Shown here: positions 45,942 to 58,272 of the stretch, one piece after another
Numbering within the stretch: position 1 is the first letter of the stretch
Layout of the letters: each line of letters begins with the position of its first letter
Notes under the pieces: model-generated
Database searches by the model: none
Seen by the model: the letters and a program-made list of their open reading frames with translations, nothing else
Told to the model about the DNA's origin: nothing
Source: Filobasidium wieringae
Lineage: Eukaryota > Basidiomycota > Tremellomycetes > Filobasidiales > Filobasidiaceae
Assembly (NCBI GenBank): GCA_001600055.1
Contig: BCIV01000012.1
Coordinates: 776,527-840,526 of the forward strand
Direction of reading: 5' to 3'
DNA: 64,000 nucleotides
Made by a program: the position numbers and the translations under genes

Positions 45942-48361
45942 AAGCGATTCTTCGCAAACCAGTGCCGCCAGAGTTTGCCGAAGATAAACACTGGGATCGC
46001 CAAGAGGTATAGTCCCACAGTGACTGCACCATACACAGTGAAGAACTCGCCTGCGCCGCTGTTGTAACGTGGAGCGTCAGTGTCTATCGCTGTTCGTGTC
46101 CCATAAATATCGGAGAGCAGGGTCACTCACTTCTCTGCCATGAAACCGTTATAGATGTACGACGAGCCGAAGATATAAGCGCTGCGGAGAAGCACCATCA
46201 TGCCCACTGGAAGGGAAAATGACGTGTCGGTCGATCCCAGTTATGTAATCTGCGGATCTGCGATCTGCTTACCATTATCTCCTCCTCTTGCTGGAAAGCA
46301 GGAATTTGCGTACCCGATGGTACCACAACAACCCCAGAAAGCCCCTACCCACAAAAAGGCGGCAAAAACTTCTCCAACGATCAGGTCATAGTCATCCTCC
46401 AAAGTCCAACCCCATCCGAAAGCGCCAATAGCCGTTGCGACGGCTGCTGGTAACATGATAACCAGTCTGAACTGTACGTACGAAAGCGAGTATCAGTCGA
46501 TGAGCTTCAATGCATTCTTACTATCGAGATCACTTCAGGTTCAAAGATCCCATGGTTTCGAACAGATAACCATCTAGCTCCCCAATCGATAATCGGCCTT
46601 CATAACGCAAGGATCAACATCGCCGCTATGTGACTAAGACAGAACGGTAATCACACACCCCGACGCAAAGGCAGCGATGCAAGCCCCGATCAACGGTGGC
46701 CAGCCCGCGATGAATCCGACCGTCTCGACCGGTTTCTTGAAGTATTGTCCGCCATAGACTTGAGAATCTATACAGAAACCGACATTCATCAGCATGTGCT
46801 AATCAGGCAAGCCAGGCATCATCGCATTTACAGATTGCTCCAGTCCCTACGAACCAGTTAAAAGACATGGTACTGTGGGATGCGTCACGTTAGTAGTCGT
46901 ACTCCAATCCGGTTAAATCGAACAGACATACTAGGCAAGCGTTGCCCAAATGACGTTAGGTGTTGCAATCGATGCCCAAGGGCGCACAAGATTGCTGATT
47001 GTACTTCCGGATGTGAGAGGCTTATAATTGATGGCCAGTTGGTCGCGCAACGACATCTTAGGTCTGAAGCCCGAGTGACATGGCTGGGCGATGGTGATGT
47101 CTTCGATCGCTTCCGTTTCCAAAGCAGGTTTGGCTTCCTTCGCAGCTGCATCTTGTGTGACTCCCTGCCCTGGGTCGGGCAGCACCTCTTCCGTACTGGT
47201 GCTACGATCGTAGAGAGTCTCGGGCATCATAGCGAACACGAATATCAAATCTACGCCCTCGAAAGCTGCAAGAACCCAGAACGTTGTAGGCCATCCGGCT
47301 GTTCCAGCGCTGTATTAAACAGAAACGAGATGCTCCAGTCGGTTGGGAAGTTACGAAGTTAGACGAACGCTCACATCTGACCCGAGATTATAGGAGCTAG
47401 GTTGATACTCGCAACATACCTGTTCCAGTGATTCCCTGTCAGCACCAGGACGGTCCACGAACTGTAGCGTAGTGCAATATCGCTTACGAAATCTGCCATA
47501 TGGTGATCCTGATACCGTGCTCATATGTGAAGAACGTATCGGTGATGGTGGAGCCCGAGATCACACTGTATTATATCGCAGAGGGTGGTCAATCGTTTGA
47601 CAAGTCCGATCGAGTCCTCACGACTCATCCTTACGCTGAAGCTGCCATTCCGAGCCCTTGTAAGACACGCGCGCCATACAAGGAACCGTAGGATTTACTA
47701 GTAGCTCCCCAGATACAACCTACAAACTGAGGTGTCATTTGGTTCGATAAGTATCGATGTGGATACCCGCTACCACGTCCATGATCATCATACTCACCTG
47801 GAAGGCGGTAAAAAGGAGATACATCGGGCGACGCCCAAAAACATTAGACAACATGACCACGACAATCGCGCCGACTCCTGCGCTCGTAGACAATGTAGTT
47901 AGCTATAAATCGCGAGACCATAGCGACCAATGCTGACCTTCAAACATGACCAGGATGCCATTCAGATTCGCAATGGCCCCTATTGGTTTATCGAGGTCTG
48001 TAGCAACTTGAAGAAATGCTGGGACGAGTATGGGACCGATCACACCAGTCAAGCAGCTGATCCACGTCAAGGCAAAGAACAAAAGCTGCAGGATATAGCG
48101 AGGGCGATCAGTTCCGATGTACCACCAAGCGCGTAACGATGTGAGTAGACTCACTTCTTTGCGAATGAAACCCCAGTTAAGCGGGTCTCGCAGATCCTCC
48201 GATGGCTGAGGTCGAAGGATGAGGTGTATCTTCTTGAAATGTCGCTTCAGTTGACGTGCAGCGCCCACATCTTCATCCACGAATGGATCGAACAAGCAGG
48301 TACCAGGGGGGTCTGGGCTATCTCGAGTTGGCTCAAATTGCCACAAGCGATTGATCCGCAT
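45920..48361 (-). CDS. MFS transporter, 12-helix fungal drug/acid-type
   Basis: A multi-exon gene on the minus strand. The first exon 48155-48361 contains PPGT and RDPLNWGF, the cytoplasmic N-terminal signature of a large fungal MFS group. The second begins 48085 (LLFFALTWISCLTGVIGPILVPAF). Later exons give SNVFGRRPMYLLFTA (loop 2-3), GSTITDTFFTYEHGIR, AAFEGVDLIFVFAMMPETLY, FIAGWPPLIGACIAAFASG, AYIFGSSYIYNGFMAEK and the last exon GEFFTVYGAVTVGLYLLAIPVFIFGK. Not every junction was fixed. Its place in the cluster suggests uptake of the aromatic substrate or efflux of a toxic intermediate. The end overlaps the 58-bp duplication. Confidence 0.85.
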
Positions 48362-48540
48362 TTCCGAAATCTCAAGTTGTGTGAATTATATCGAGAAGAA
48401 ATCAATCAACAGAAATCCTGACTATTCATTCCAAAGTGGTGTCAGACGTGGCTCAGTTATCGGTCGTACACATATACCCCGTGAAACAGACGGATAAACT
48501 CGGTTTTTCCGGACGCCAGTTCGACAGAATGTATCCAGCG

Positions 48541-48578
48541 GCCCCGCAGACCTGGAGAAGCGTAACAGGCTGCGGGGC
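48541..48578. promoter_or_regulatory. Two heptamer boxes in MFS/alcohol dehydrogenase promoter
   Basis: GCCCCGC at 48541-48547 and GCGGGGC at 48572-48578 form an inverted pair in the 317 bp between the divergent transporter and dehydrogenase starts. Confidence 0.6.
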
Positions 48579-48678
48579 TCAACTTCGTGCTGCCGCGTCC
48601 ACCTGGAGTGCCAGACAGAATGTAAGAAGTTGATTGCCGATCCTCATGCTATTCTCGAATAGGATACGTGCCATCACA

Positions 48679-50274
48679 ATGCCGTTTAAGACAGAAGCTT
48701 TCGTAGTACGCTCCCTTGGAGCTCCGTTCAAATTGGAAGAGATCGTGCTGGACGACCCAGACAGAAATGAAGTTCTGGTAAAGATTGTAGCTTGCGGTAT
48801 ATGCGTACGTAGAACCTTTCAGTTTACTGATCGAGAGCTTGGGATCTGATTCTTCGTTCCTGTTCAATAGCAAACGGACGTTCATGCCCAGCATGGCGTG
48901 TTCCCAAGCGAGTTTCCATGCACCTTAGGCCATGAAGGCGCTGGCCTGGTTGTAGCCATAGGCGAAGACGTGACCCGAGTCAAAGTTGGGGACCAGGTTC
49001 TGCTGTCGTTTTCGTCGTGTCGGGTCTGCAAGGTACAAACCTACCTGTATTCGCACTTTGTCCAACGACTACTGAAGTTTTCCATGTTTCTGGAACTCGA
49101 CAGTTTTGCAGCCGTGGTGAACCGGCAGCATGCGCACGGTGGGCAGAGCTAAACTTCGGTCGCAAACGCTCTTCAGGGTCGACCACCAATGCCTCTGCAC
49201 TCGATGATCGGAGAATTCACGGGAATTTCTTTGGACAAAGTGTAAGAATGGTAGAATGCAGCCAGACGCAAATAACACATGAAGCATCTGACTCACGAGC
49301 GCCATTTATGCCTTCATGCGCACAGTCTCTTGCGAAGCATGCATTGGTAGCAGAAGCTTCAGTCGTTCCTGTCTCCCGATCTGCGGATTTGGTGGCTCTT
49401 GCTCCTCTAGGTTGCGGTATGCAGACCGGAGCGGGTGCGATACTCAACGTTCTCAAGCCGGAGTTCCCAGAAACCAGCAGTGTTGTCGTTTTTGGAGTGG
49501 GAGCTGTCGGTCTAGCGGCCGTATTCGCCTGCAGATCGCTTGGCATACAGTGTTTGATCGTAGTCGACGTCGTTCCCAGTCGTCTTGAGTTGTCTCTCGC
49601 TCTGGGTGCCAATCACGCTTACGATGGCAAATCTATCGGTAAATCGAACTTTGCTGTTTGAGAATACGATGTCTTAGTGCCATTTAACCGGATGCTTCCT
49701 AGACCTTATCAACTCGATCCGTAGAGTAACTGAGGGCGGCGCAGACTACGTTATTGAGGCTACTGGGTCTCTATCGTGTGTTGAGTCGGCTTGGAAGGTA
49801 AGTCACCCTTCGACATTGTAGGTCGTGCGCTAAATCGCTGAAGGCTGTACCGTACCTGCAGACTCTTGGGCCTCGGGGCAAGATGGTACAATTAGGTTCT
49901 CCCGGTCCAGGTCACGATTTTGCGATCCGTGAGTTCTCTGAGACGCACTTTGTGTATTTTATCCAGTCTTACTGATAGTTTTGCCTCCTGCAGCCATCCA
50001 CGATGCCATCTGTACAAGCAAAACTTATTGCTGGTAAGCTATCGTCCTACCGCCCTGGATAACGTAGAGACAGTTGATCGCGTCATTTCTCATCAGCTCG
50101 AACCAGGGAGATTCCGATCCAACGTCTTTCATACCGGATCTGGTGGCAATGTATGAGAGAGGACATTTCCCCTTGGATAAGATCTCCAAGACTTTTTCCT
50201 ACCTTGAGTTGGAAGAAGCGCTGCAATCCCAAAAAAACGGAAGTGTGATCAAACCTATCATTGTATTTGAATAG
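48679..50274 (+). CDS. Zinc-dependent (aryl) alcohol dehydrogenase (372 aa)
   Basis: Eight exons: 48679-48804, 48871-49032, 49104-49241, 49326-49638, 49703-49797, 49862-49928, 49994-50033 and 50097-50274. Catalytic zinc ligands are visible in ACGICQTD, the GHEGAG box and GCGMQTGAG. The structural zinc lobe has the four-cysteine C-x2-C-x2-C-x7-C pattern (SCRVCKFCSRGEPAAC), split by an intron. The Rossmann fold has VVVFGVGAVGLAAVFA. This is the class that includes benzyl/aryl alcohol dehydrogenases such as XylB. In this cluster it probably oxidises an aryl alcohol to the aldehyde. It ends 45 bp from the opposing Zn2Cys6 gene. Confidence 0.9.
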
Positions 50275-50319
50275 AAACTATATTTGTAGGTGCGAAATCA
50301 CAACACATCATGATGGATA

Positions 50320-53300
50320 TTAATCTATTAACGGTGCGCCATGGAACACGCCAGCATTAATATCGGACAGATCTGACGATATGAACTCGTAACTAGTCTC
50401 GTGGATACTGTAATGTAGTGGCCAGTCTGCGGGTGTGTCCTGTGCCGTGCCCACGGCGGCAAAATATTGAGACACAGTTTTGTCAGTACGCTCTGGAACA
50501 GAATGATACGGGTTGTTTCCATTTTCCCACTCATCGTCTTCGCCCGCTGTGGTCACAGTGTTTCGACATCCTAGCTGAGGGACACATTCTGCCGCAGCAT
50601 CAAGTGAGTCGGTTCCCAAAACGTCTCTGGCGCTCGTATCATCGCCAAAATGATCACGAGAGTCGACCAAATCGGGTTCTTCCCCATCATCGTATGTTTC
50701 GTCGTACGGGTTCGGGGAAGCTGATGTGGCATCGTTCTTTCCCCTGGACAGCGGCACCGTATGAACGCGGAGCCCGGCCAAAAGCATCCTTTGTTTCGCA
50801 GCGCCGCCCCAAATTATCTCCATATCATGTAGTAGGTCCAGAATCGTTCTCAACTGGTACTCCATTCCCTCCCGCGCATGTACGGCACCGGCCGTAAAAG
50901 CGTAATACGTCAAAAAGGGATTACACTAGAAATCAAGTCACATAACCGGGAAGGAAGCCGAGCATTCGTCAGGTTTGCGTCACCAACACACAATAGCTAC
51001 GAAAGTTTACCTTTAGAAGGCTGTAAACCGCCCGATATTCTTTGAGGATTCTACCATACTGAGCTCAATCGGTATGTCATTCGACCGAGAACGAAAACTG
51101 AAGGCGTACTGTGTGATCTCGAAGGCTGATGCTACGCATTTGGCTCTGTGGTAACGCCCCGATGTGTCGCTCAGTAGATCAAGACCAGTACTTCCAGTCG
51201 TGAAGGGTCGATGCACCAGAATCGTTACCGTATGATACTGACAATGCAGAGTCATGACATGAGGTAGGGGTGTAGCTATTCCTTCACCTGTCGTGAGGCT
51301 TAAGTGGGTGGGCAACGCCAAGTACCATGCTTCCAACGAGCTTGCCAAAGCGGTAAGAGCTTTATGTCTTGTGGTCATGCAATCCGGAGCTCTAACGGAA
51401 TATAGAGAGTGCAGTGTTTGTGCGGCGATAGTGAACAAAGAAGACGCCTTATTAAGACAACTCAACGTCCGGCCTGGCCTATACTTATAGGTCTTTTGAG
51501 TTCCCAACATCCTGAAATAAGAAGGTCTGGATTGGCTTTATACGTGACTACGAAATCGAAGCGACGGTCGGAAGAGACGTCAGAAGACTCACTTAGAAGG
51601 AATGAATGCAGCATACTCATCAGCAACTTCTTCATCCGGTTGTTGGACGTCGAAGTCTACATCATGTATCGCGAGTGGACGACCGAGATACATAGAGATA
51701 TAACGATCCGTATTGACCAAGCACCACCAAGTTCGCCTTCTGTGGGCGCGGTTTTGAGCGATTGTGCTTTTGACGACATCACCCGTGCTGGCAAGATACA
51801 TACCGTATCTGTTTACTTTCCCAATCGAAAATATCTACAGTCGGTAGATTCCATCGCTCAACCTCCTTGAAAAGGCCTATATCTTGTGCCATACGAACAG
51901 CGATTCCGATACGATGCCACCCCGACACCATAAGACCGCATCCAATGTCCCGACAGGCAAGTAGTATGAGAGCTTGAACGGACGAGACTCGGCTGGTCGG
52001 TGCATCTGCGCGCAGAATTTCATCGGCAACCTTTACAAATCCGTCGCCAGCAGGCCAATATTCCGAATTCCTTCGAGGGGATGGGTCACCAGAAGCATAC
52101 CGACTGCTAATAGCTAAGGCTGCATACAGCAACACAAGATCACATGGCTCGGTGGAAGACCTGACGGGGGTCTGTGTCCATCTGCCGGAAATATCATGGG
52201 AGCTTTTCGATGACGAAGATCGGCTCAGTGCGCGATACTGCCTCCGAAAAGTATCTGGAAACACGAAGGAAAGCTCGGGTGAACATGATCCCAATAAAGG
52301 TTCATGAGTTGCTCAGTCACGTCGGGACCTGGCAGATCGCCATACGCTCGTGTCTCGACGTACACATCCCTGATGGACAATGCCTTTGGAACTGCCTGGG
52401 TAAGTGCGCTCACGCCTGGTCGTGGGAATTCCCAAAAGTGGTTCCTGTGCATATCCGAATGCCGGATATAATAGTAACCAGAAGACTTGCCATGGAATTT
52501 TGTCTCGTGATTGTCGTCAAGAGATAGCTGGCCTTCCATGTTCCGCTCGACTTCAATTTTCCTGCTGTCACGAATCTCGTCTGTCGATTTTCGCCGCTCT
52601 TCCTGTGCGTATCGATCGCCTATAAATCCTTGAGTATAGTACAGATCGTTGGGTCTGATAGAAGCAGGGATCACGTCGGTAGGCGACGGCATCCAGTCTT
52701 CCTCTCCGAACGTCAGCAGACCAGGTGGGCTGCTGTTCTGTCTCGAAACAGATGTGCCCATAGATGATTCCAATGAAGACGCAACGCCTTCCCTATCCCC
52801 GATCGTATAAGCTAGGTCCAGTCGGTGTTGAAGGAGGAGTCCCTCATGCATTCCACCGAATGATTCGATTGATCGACAAGGATGCTCATCCCGACCCAGC
52901 GCCGTATTGTCGTAAGAGTTATGAGCTTCTACCATATGGCGAGGTATGGCGTTGTCTCCAACAGTTTGCCTGATCCTTGCAGGGGTAGCGTCACCGCCCA
53001 ATATTGGAAGGGTCTTCTTCTTGTACCTGGAACAGCTCGCAGGGATCGAAGAGGTCTGCGACGCATGCGAGTCTGCTTCCAAGTTAAATGAGCTTGAGGA
53101 AATTTGCGAGGCGAGATTGCTATCGGTTGCAACATTGTCACGCACTCCACGCACACGGTCTTCCAGCACTCTTGAGCGGGTCTCGATCGAGCTACTAAGA
53201 GGTTGACGTGACCATCCCTTAGGCGGTCCTCTATCGTCAACAGCGTTGGGTCCTTCAGTTCCTTGACGACTGATCACATCCTACCGAGCCCATTCGAGGA

Positions 53301-53619
53301 GACACTCACCTGGGCTTAGCAAGATGAATGAATGTACATGGTAGGGAGCGTAATCGACAGTACACGCATTCTGCGACTGTGCGTTGCTCTTGACCATCCC
53401 TTACGCAACGGTTTCTGTTAAACAGCAATTCTCTTTCAGGACCGGCTCAACTTGTAGAATCCACGCCACAACGACGATTTAGGCGAGCAGCACATACTTT
53501 GTTCGACGACAGGCATCGCAAGCCCTGGTGTTCCGTTTTCGACGACAAGGCAAAGTGGTCTCAGCCAGACTGCTCGATGTTGATGCTCTGCTTTTAGTCG
53601 GGTCGACAGGAGCGCTCAT
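50320..53619 (-). CDS. Zn2Cys6 fungal transcription factor, apparently frameshifted
   Basis: On the minus strand exon 1 (53498-53619) and exon 2 (53310-53414) join to give the binuclear cluster ACDACRRTKNRC with CVYCRLRSLPC. Exon 3 from 53230 starts RGPPKGW, the usual linker, and runs to the middle homology region. Near 52262-52268 the frame shifts by one base within the HPSFP...DTFRRQY block, with no convincing intron. The frame then continues as LLYAALAISSRYA and QALILLACRDIG, exon RRRTWWCLVNTDRYISMYLGRP, and the C-terminal exons. Some 3' junctions are unresolved. Either a real mutation or a base error could explain the shift. If intact, it would be a second pathway regulator. Confidence 0.72.
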
Positions 53620-53710
53620 GCCGGCCTTATTGCGGTATTGGCATAACAAAACTGGAAGCCGGTTGAACCGATCTCTGCGAGGAAGCTCAGCGTTAACTGC
53701 CCGTAAGACT

Positions 53711-53727
53711 GCCCCGCAACGCCCCGC
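53711..53727 (-). promoter_or_regulatory. Two GCCCCGC boxes in the Zn2Cys6 gene promoter
   Basis: Copies at 53711-53717 and 53721-53727, about 95-105 bp upstream of the minus-strand ATG at 53619. Confidence 0.55.
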
Positions 53728-53920
53728 GTTCAGCGCTTAGGCAAGAAGCGATACCTAACATTTACATACATTCACATCTCATAAACAGGTCACTCGATCG
53801 GGTCGAAGGACGGCAGATGTGAGCCGGTGAATACCATTGCGAGCGTTGGTGTCATATTTCAACGTGTCCAGAAAACGGCATGATACAATTCAGACAGGTC
53901 TGCCACTCTTCACCACACCG

Positions 53921-55815
53921 CTACATTGGGTACTGATCATGGGCTACACTGATCGTGATGGTACGTATAGTAGTAAACTCTCTCAGACCCTCGAGACCGT
54001 TAAAGCGGCCATAACCGCTCTTCTTGAGACCTCCGTGCGGGATGACCTGTGCATCGTGTAGCGGAGCGCTATTGATATGCACTTGACCTGAGAGAATCCG
54101 ACGAGCGATCGCAAAACATTCGCTTTCGTTTCCCTGCACCGACCAACAACAAGGTCTCAGCAATGCACCTCACGGGAGGAAAACAGTCGATTTCTACGGA
54201 CCCCGTATACCGACGCTGCTAGCCCGTAGTCACTCGAATTGGCTATCTCAATCGCCTGGTCACTAGTTTCGAACGTCCGCAATATCATGGCAGGACCGAA
54301 GATCTCTTGCGAGGTAATTTCCATGTCAGGTGAAGTGTGAGATAGGATCACAGGCTGCAAGACGTTTTTGTCCTTTTGAACGGAACCGGCCACAATGCGA
54401 GCGCCTTTCTCTATGGCCCCGCTTACAAGCGAGTGTACTTTGTCAGCAGCAGCTTCATTGAACAGTCCCCGGTAAGTAAATGGTGAGTCAAGGTCTTGAG
54501 GTTTGGCCACTCTACTCGACAGGTGTTGACGGAGTATTCCTGTGAATTCCTCCACTATTGACTCATGTACGACCAGGATGTCTGCACTATTTGTATGTCC
54601 AGCTCAATCAGGCGAAAGTTACTCGGTATCTGTGATCTCGCTGAGAGACTTACGCCATACAGACTTGGCCAGAGTGGCAAAACCCCGCGAACATGGCAGC
54701 GTTAGCCGCGGCAGCAAGGTTGGCGTCTTTCATGACGATGATAGGAGCTTTTCCTCCCAATTCTAGGCAACACGGTTTGAGGTGGCGAGCAGCAACTTGT
54801 GCGATCTTCGAGCCGACAACCGTCGAACCCGTGAAGTTGACCTTTCCCACTGCGGGATGAGCGATGATGACCTCACATACCGCCGGTGAGTCTTTAGGTG
54901 CGATATGAAGGACGTTCAATACGCCGGGAGGCAGACCAGCATCGATGAAAATCTTGGCAGCCCAAGTGTGTATCTTGGGGGAATATTCGGAAGTCTTTAA
55001 TACCACTGCGTTACCAGCCATGATCGCGTTGGCAAAAGCACGGACCCCCAATATCAAAGGTGCATTCCAAGCTGCGCAAAGTCAAAAGGAAATGAACACG
55101 ACGCGGTTCTGCGTTCATAGGTCGGTTACTCACGTGCGATACCGAAAACGACTCCGTAAGGAATACGCTCAACATAAGCTAAACGTAATCGGTTTGAATA
55201 AGCATGCCGGGAATGACTTCTGCCAAAGTCTGAATTCACCTCGCATACCCCCTTCAGCAGGAGCAATCTCTCCACGTAGGGCAGTGGCCAGTGCAGCAGT
55301 CTCAGAGATAAGGTTCCAGCATAATTGATAATCGACTTGCCTGGTGGTGGTCCACCAAACGGAATGAGCAAAGCAGGCCTTAATCCTGATGACAAGGTTT
55401 CACGTACGCCCAGAATCCATTTGCAGTCGTCTCTTTGACCGCCAATTCAAGAAATTCGTCTTTTCTCTGCTCTAAAAGGTCGAGAGCCTTGAGAAATATG
55501 GCTCGCTTTGAGAATGGTGTTGTCTCGGCCCAAGCAGGAGCGGCTTTGGCAGCTGATTGTACGGCGAGCAGTGCCGCATCACAGTTTACGCTTTCCACAT
55601 CATACTGTAGAGTAGGAGGCCAATCTTAGCATTGCTTCTTCAAAGCTGATCTTTACCACTATTTGACAATTTACACATAATTTTCCATTATGGGGATCGC
55701 TCAAGGGGTAGCTGTCGACTAGCCCAACCAATCGTTTATTATCGACCACCGAGAAGATCTTGTTGGCGAACCAGAGTAAGTTTGATGGGTCGTCCTGAGC
55801 GACGAATGACGTCAT
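53921..55815 (-). CDS. Aldehyde dehydrogenase, salicylaldehyde/vanillin DH-like
   Basis: A multi-exon gene on the minus strand: exon 1 55675-55815, then 55408-55604 and 55249-55340, and further exons to the stop at 53921. Visible features are the NAD-binding VERIPYGVVFGIA and WNAPLILGVRAFANAI, KVNFTGSTVVGSKIA, the general-base glutamate in LELGGKAP, and the catalytic cysteine in HSGQVCMAS. EIFGPAMIL and the C-terminal GGLKKSGYGRFNG follow. The subgroup resembles aromatic aldehyde dehydrogenases. It would turn the alcohol dehydrogenase product into an aryl acid for the neighbouring hydroxylase. The exon around 55145-55225 is the least certain. Confidence 0.88.
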
Positions 55816-55943
55816 GTCGAAATATGTGTTTAGTGGTTGAAGGAATCATGGATTAGATTTGGGATGAAGGGCACGCCGCAACATTGAGAACCTAATAAAT
55901 CCTACGCTGCTTGGAGTCTCCTACTGCCCCGTATTTCGATTGT

Positions 55944-55997
55944 GCGGGGCGGGACCGGCGGGGCGGCAGAAGTAGGATTTTTCGGTTCCCGCGGGGC
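55944..55997 (+). promoter_or_regulatory. Three GCGGGGC boxes in the ALDH/monooxygenase promoter
   Basis: Perfect copies at 55944-55950, 55958-55964 and 55991-55997, all in one orientation, in the 319 bp between the divergent aldehyde dehydrogenase and FAD monooxygenase starts. This is the densest cluster of the motif in the window. Confidence 0.65.
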
Positions 55998-56134
55998 CAT
56001 GTAAAGGTTGGCTAGTATAGGAGCTGTCCGTGTTGCCGTTGTATAACAATACACGAATGATGGAAATCGACCAGACTCGTCACTACCAATTCATCATCGT
56101 CTCTCATAAATACGTCTGATAGGCGTACTCCTCG

Positions 56135-57981
56135 ATGGATACACCTTTACGAATCGCTATCGTGGGCGGAGGTATGTCGTGGGCGTTTCAACGATTATTT
56201 ATCGATCATCAGGGCTCACCGTTGTCTTCTGTGAATACTGCCAATCACTAGGTATCGCTGGTCTATCGTTGGCGGTAGGAATCATCAACCACATTGGGCT
56301 TGGAGCGGATATAGAGCTGCAAATATATGAGCAGGCTGTCAGTCCTCTTTTCATTCGCCCGCAATCTCGGCACACGTGACTCAAACCCTAACATACTGCC
56401 TCAGCCAAAGTTCGCTGAGATTGGCGCTGGCGTAGCGATCGGCCCGAACGGTGTGTGGTTCCCTTAGCAGCCGTACTGCATCCCTTTATAACCTCTGTAG
56501 CGGATCATCAGCTCTGAAAGCGCTCGACCTTCTAGGCCTAGGGGACGAGATGGGAATGCTATGTAATGCTCCGAAGGACATGGAACATCTGTGGTTCGAT
56601 TATCGCTTCGCAGAGACCAACCATCCTCGTCAGGGAGAATTGATCCACAAAATTACCGGAACTAATGCCGGTAAGGGGAGCGTACATAGGTAAATCACAA
56701 CAACCATCGTTATGTATTCACAGTAGAAGTTGACATCAAGCGCTTCCATGGATAGAGCGCAATTTCTGGACGCCCTTATTAAAGTCATTCCTACCAAGTA
56801 CTGCAGCTTCAATCATAGGTTTGTCGACTGTAAGTTGCCCATCACTCCTGCAGGCCTTGTCCCTGCGGATATCTGATCAGGTTCGATGCCATGTTCACTT
56901 CAGACACATATGATAGCCAAGTCGGAGTGACTCTCAAATTCATCGTTGATGGAAGCGAGAAGTCGACCTTGGCAGATCTGGTCTTAGCCTGTGACGGGAT
57001 CAAGTCACCCATTCGCAAGACCCTTTACAGACACCTTGGGATAGAAGCTGTTGCGCCGAGAGAGAAGTATGCAGAGTGGATCGCGTGGAGAGGTAGTGCC
57101 TCATAGACTTGCTTTGCTGTCGAAGAATTCTGCTCACATGTAACTGATTTGCAGGAATAATCCCGGCTGAGGCCTACAAGAAAGCGATGAATCGTGAAGG
57201 AGGTGTACCGATGATGTGGCTTGGCCTCGATCGCCACATCCTCACCTTCCCTGTCAAACGAGGTTCACAGGTCAATATCGTTGGTTTTGTAAGAGAGTGA
57301 GTAATTTTCTACTAAACTACTGTAATTCTTGTTTGATTGATAGAGTACGAATCCCTAAGCCCTGAAAACAAGAAAATTGACGGTCAAACCGCTCCTTGGG
57401 CAGAAGAACGGCCTAAATCGGAGATGCTCACCGACTTTGATGGTTTCGCCCCCGAATGCATTGATATGCTGGAAGCGATTGAGAAGCCCTCAGTGTGGGG
57501 TATTTTGTGAGTTTGGGGGGCTCCTTATGGTTGATATGATACCCTATTGAAGTTTCGAACGGCAAACAGTGACTTACCGGCTTTACAGGTGTTCGATGGT
57601 GAAGGCATTGTTCTGACCGGAGATGCCGCTCATGCCACCACCCCTCATCAAGGTTCGGGGGCAGGTCAGGCGATCGAAGATGCTCTATTCCTCTCGAGGT
57701 TAGTCGGATACCTTGGCTCGTGTCATGCGTTAAATCGCGAAAAGATCAACCGGGCCCTAGAGATCTATGGGCAGAAGCGGCATCAGCGTGCCGCTAGGGT
57801 GCAGGCATCCAGTGCCGAAGCTGGTCTTCTATACGAGGGACGTGGGAGTAATGGGGAGGGACAGGATCTGGAGAAGGTACGAGATGGCCTTCAAGGTCGA
57901 ATGAAGTGGATCTGGGACTATGATATCGAGGGGGAACTTGTTTCGATGATCGAGGAAGTTACCGGAGTAGTAAAAAGGTGA
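56135..57981 (+). CDS. FAD monooxygenase, salicylate hydroxylase-like (447 aa)
   Basis: Nine exons: 56135-56171, 56252-56337, 56405-56450, 56512-56689, 56741-56818, 56881-57092, 57155-57288, 57346-57506 and 57570-57981. The FAD motif RIAIVGGGIAGLSLAVG is split by the first intron. The second FAD block LTGDAAHATTPHQGSGAGQ and the intermediate LVLACDGIKSPIRK are intact. FAEIGAGVAIGPN is typical of the salicylate hydroxylase (NahG-type) group, which converts salicylate to catechol with loss of CO2. Substrate is inferred from subgroup and from the intradiol dioxygenase nearby. The C-terminal arginine-rich helix is normal for the group. Confidence 0.9.
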
Positions 57982-58272
57982 ACTGGCTTGGTTGCATTTG
58001 AATCGTGCTTTGTATCGGACACAGAATTTCATCTGCCTTCACGGTTTACAATGACGTTGAAAGACTTGGGCTCGATCGAAATCCCTTGGCTAGCGAATGA
58101 ATGACTTGCGCAGATTGGCTGTTGACTGAACTCATATCAGCGCGCCCATCTGCCAGGCGGGACGCATGCTTTTCTGACCATTATGATGAGTCAAGACACT
58201 CTTTCTGACGTGTCGTCGTGACCCGTATATATGATGGATCTACGCACCTTCGTATCCAATCTTCTCATCGCA

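Noticed and set aside
52946..53240. Antisense and alternate frames in the Zn2Cys6 gene
   Set aside because: The exon frame with the RGPPKGW linker is continuous with the zinc cluster by phase, so the other frames are shadows.
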